In this document: piece by piece, positions 23,600 through 23,749 of the stretch
How positions within the stretch are numbered: the stretch's first letter is position 1
Layout of the letters: each line of letters begins with the position of its first letter
Source of the DNA: M3007 sp041160955
Lineage (GTDB): Bacteria; Bacteroidota; Bacteroidia; Chitinophagales; Saprospiraceae
Direction of reading: 5' to 3'
NCBI GenBank assembly: GCA_041160955.1
Contig: JBEAVK010000007.1
Span: 1-23,749, forward strand
Length of the DNA stretch: 23,749 nt
Notes under the pieces: generated by a model
Seen by the model: only the letters and a program-made list of their open reading frames with translations
Told to the model about the DNA's origin: nothing
The model's database searches: none
Translations under genes and position numbers: made by a program

Positions 23600-23749
23600 C
23601 TACTTGCGTAAAGTATTAATCCATACCGCAATTTTCTCAATATCTTTTTTCGGAACGTGCGCCATTGGAGCCATAGGCGTGTAATCCGGCCAGTTTTGTG
23701 GTTGTGGATTCTGCACCAAACTTACAATTTTTTGTGTAGAATATTTGCG
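23600..23749 (-). CDS. Cytochrome c, C-terminal part (gene runs off the window)
   Basis: The last 49 codons of a minus-strand gene are visible, ending in TAG at 23600-23602. The translation includes VQNPQPQNWPDYTPMAPMAHVP and then KKDIEKIAVWINTLRK. This matches the end of class I cytochromes c in Bacteroidota: a 'Y-x-P-M' loop giving the Met axial haem ligand, then 'VPKxdixkI..WI' as the C-terminal helix. The CxxCH haem site lies beyond the window edge, so the full domain layout is unknown. The protein is expected in the periplasm or anchored to the membrane. It is convergent with the HNH nuclease gene, with two stem-loops between them. Confidence 0.8.
   Translation of the reverse strand, partial: RKYSTQKIVSLVQNPQPQNWPDYTPMAPMAHVPKKDIEKIAVWINTLRK

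Overview
The window looks like chromosomal DNA of a Bacteroidota bacterium, probably of the Saprospiria/Chitinophagia type (the class is a guess). The evidence is: two secreted proteins end in type IX secretion (T9SS) sorting domains; the primary sigma factor is the short 288-residue form without region 1.1; several upstream regions carry the Bacteroidota -7 element TAnnTTTG; and the metabolic genes (DUF1080, Tat-exported TIM barrel, GH144-like glucanase) belong to families expanded in this phylum. No tRNA, rRNA, CRISPR array or transposase was found.

Left part (1-8450, almost all minus strand) is a surface/secretion region. It holds two small lipoproteins, the remnant of a T9SS tail between them, a beta-propeller-like T9SS protein, a 1196-residue subtilisin-like protease with a beta-helix-like middle and T9SS tail, an unknown secreted protein, and a 66-residue helix-turn-helix protein whose 3' end runs into a 10-bp tandem repeat.

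Middle part (8455-15120): about 690 bp of AT-rich non-coding DNA leads to a plus-strand fusion of a GH144/glycoamylase-like domain with an alpha/beta-hydrolase esterase. It converges (3 bp apart) on a DUF1080 lipoprotein. A duplicated 88-bp palindromic repeat, a zinc-independent quinone-oxidoreductase-like enzyme, a small lipoprotein and a Tat-signal xylose-isomerase-like TIM-barrel protein follow. DUF1080 plus this TIM barrel recalls the 3-keto-glycoside pathway of Bacteroides, but the usual Gfo/Idh oxidoreductase is not in the window.

Right part (15290-23749) holds two two-gene modules that look like anti-phage defence, placed around housekeeping genes. The first is an AAA/ABC-type ATPase plus an RloB-like Toprim-type protein (RloA-RloB / AbiL type), overlapping by 14 bp. 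Two near-identical palindromes flank and overlap its promoter. Then come pbpC (minus strand) and the primary sigma factor (plus strand), transcribed divergently. The second module is a PtuA-like ATPase plus an HNH nuclease (Septu-like), overlapping as GTGA. The window ends in the last 49 codons of a cytochrome c on the minus strand. The best candidates for something new are the twin palindromes controlling the RloAB-like pair, the 10-bp repeat array beside the small HTH gene, and the glucanase-esterase fusion.
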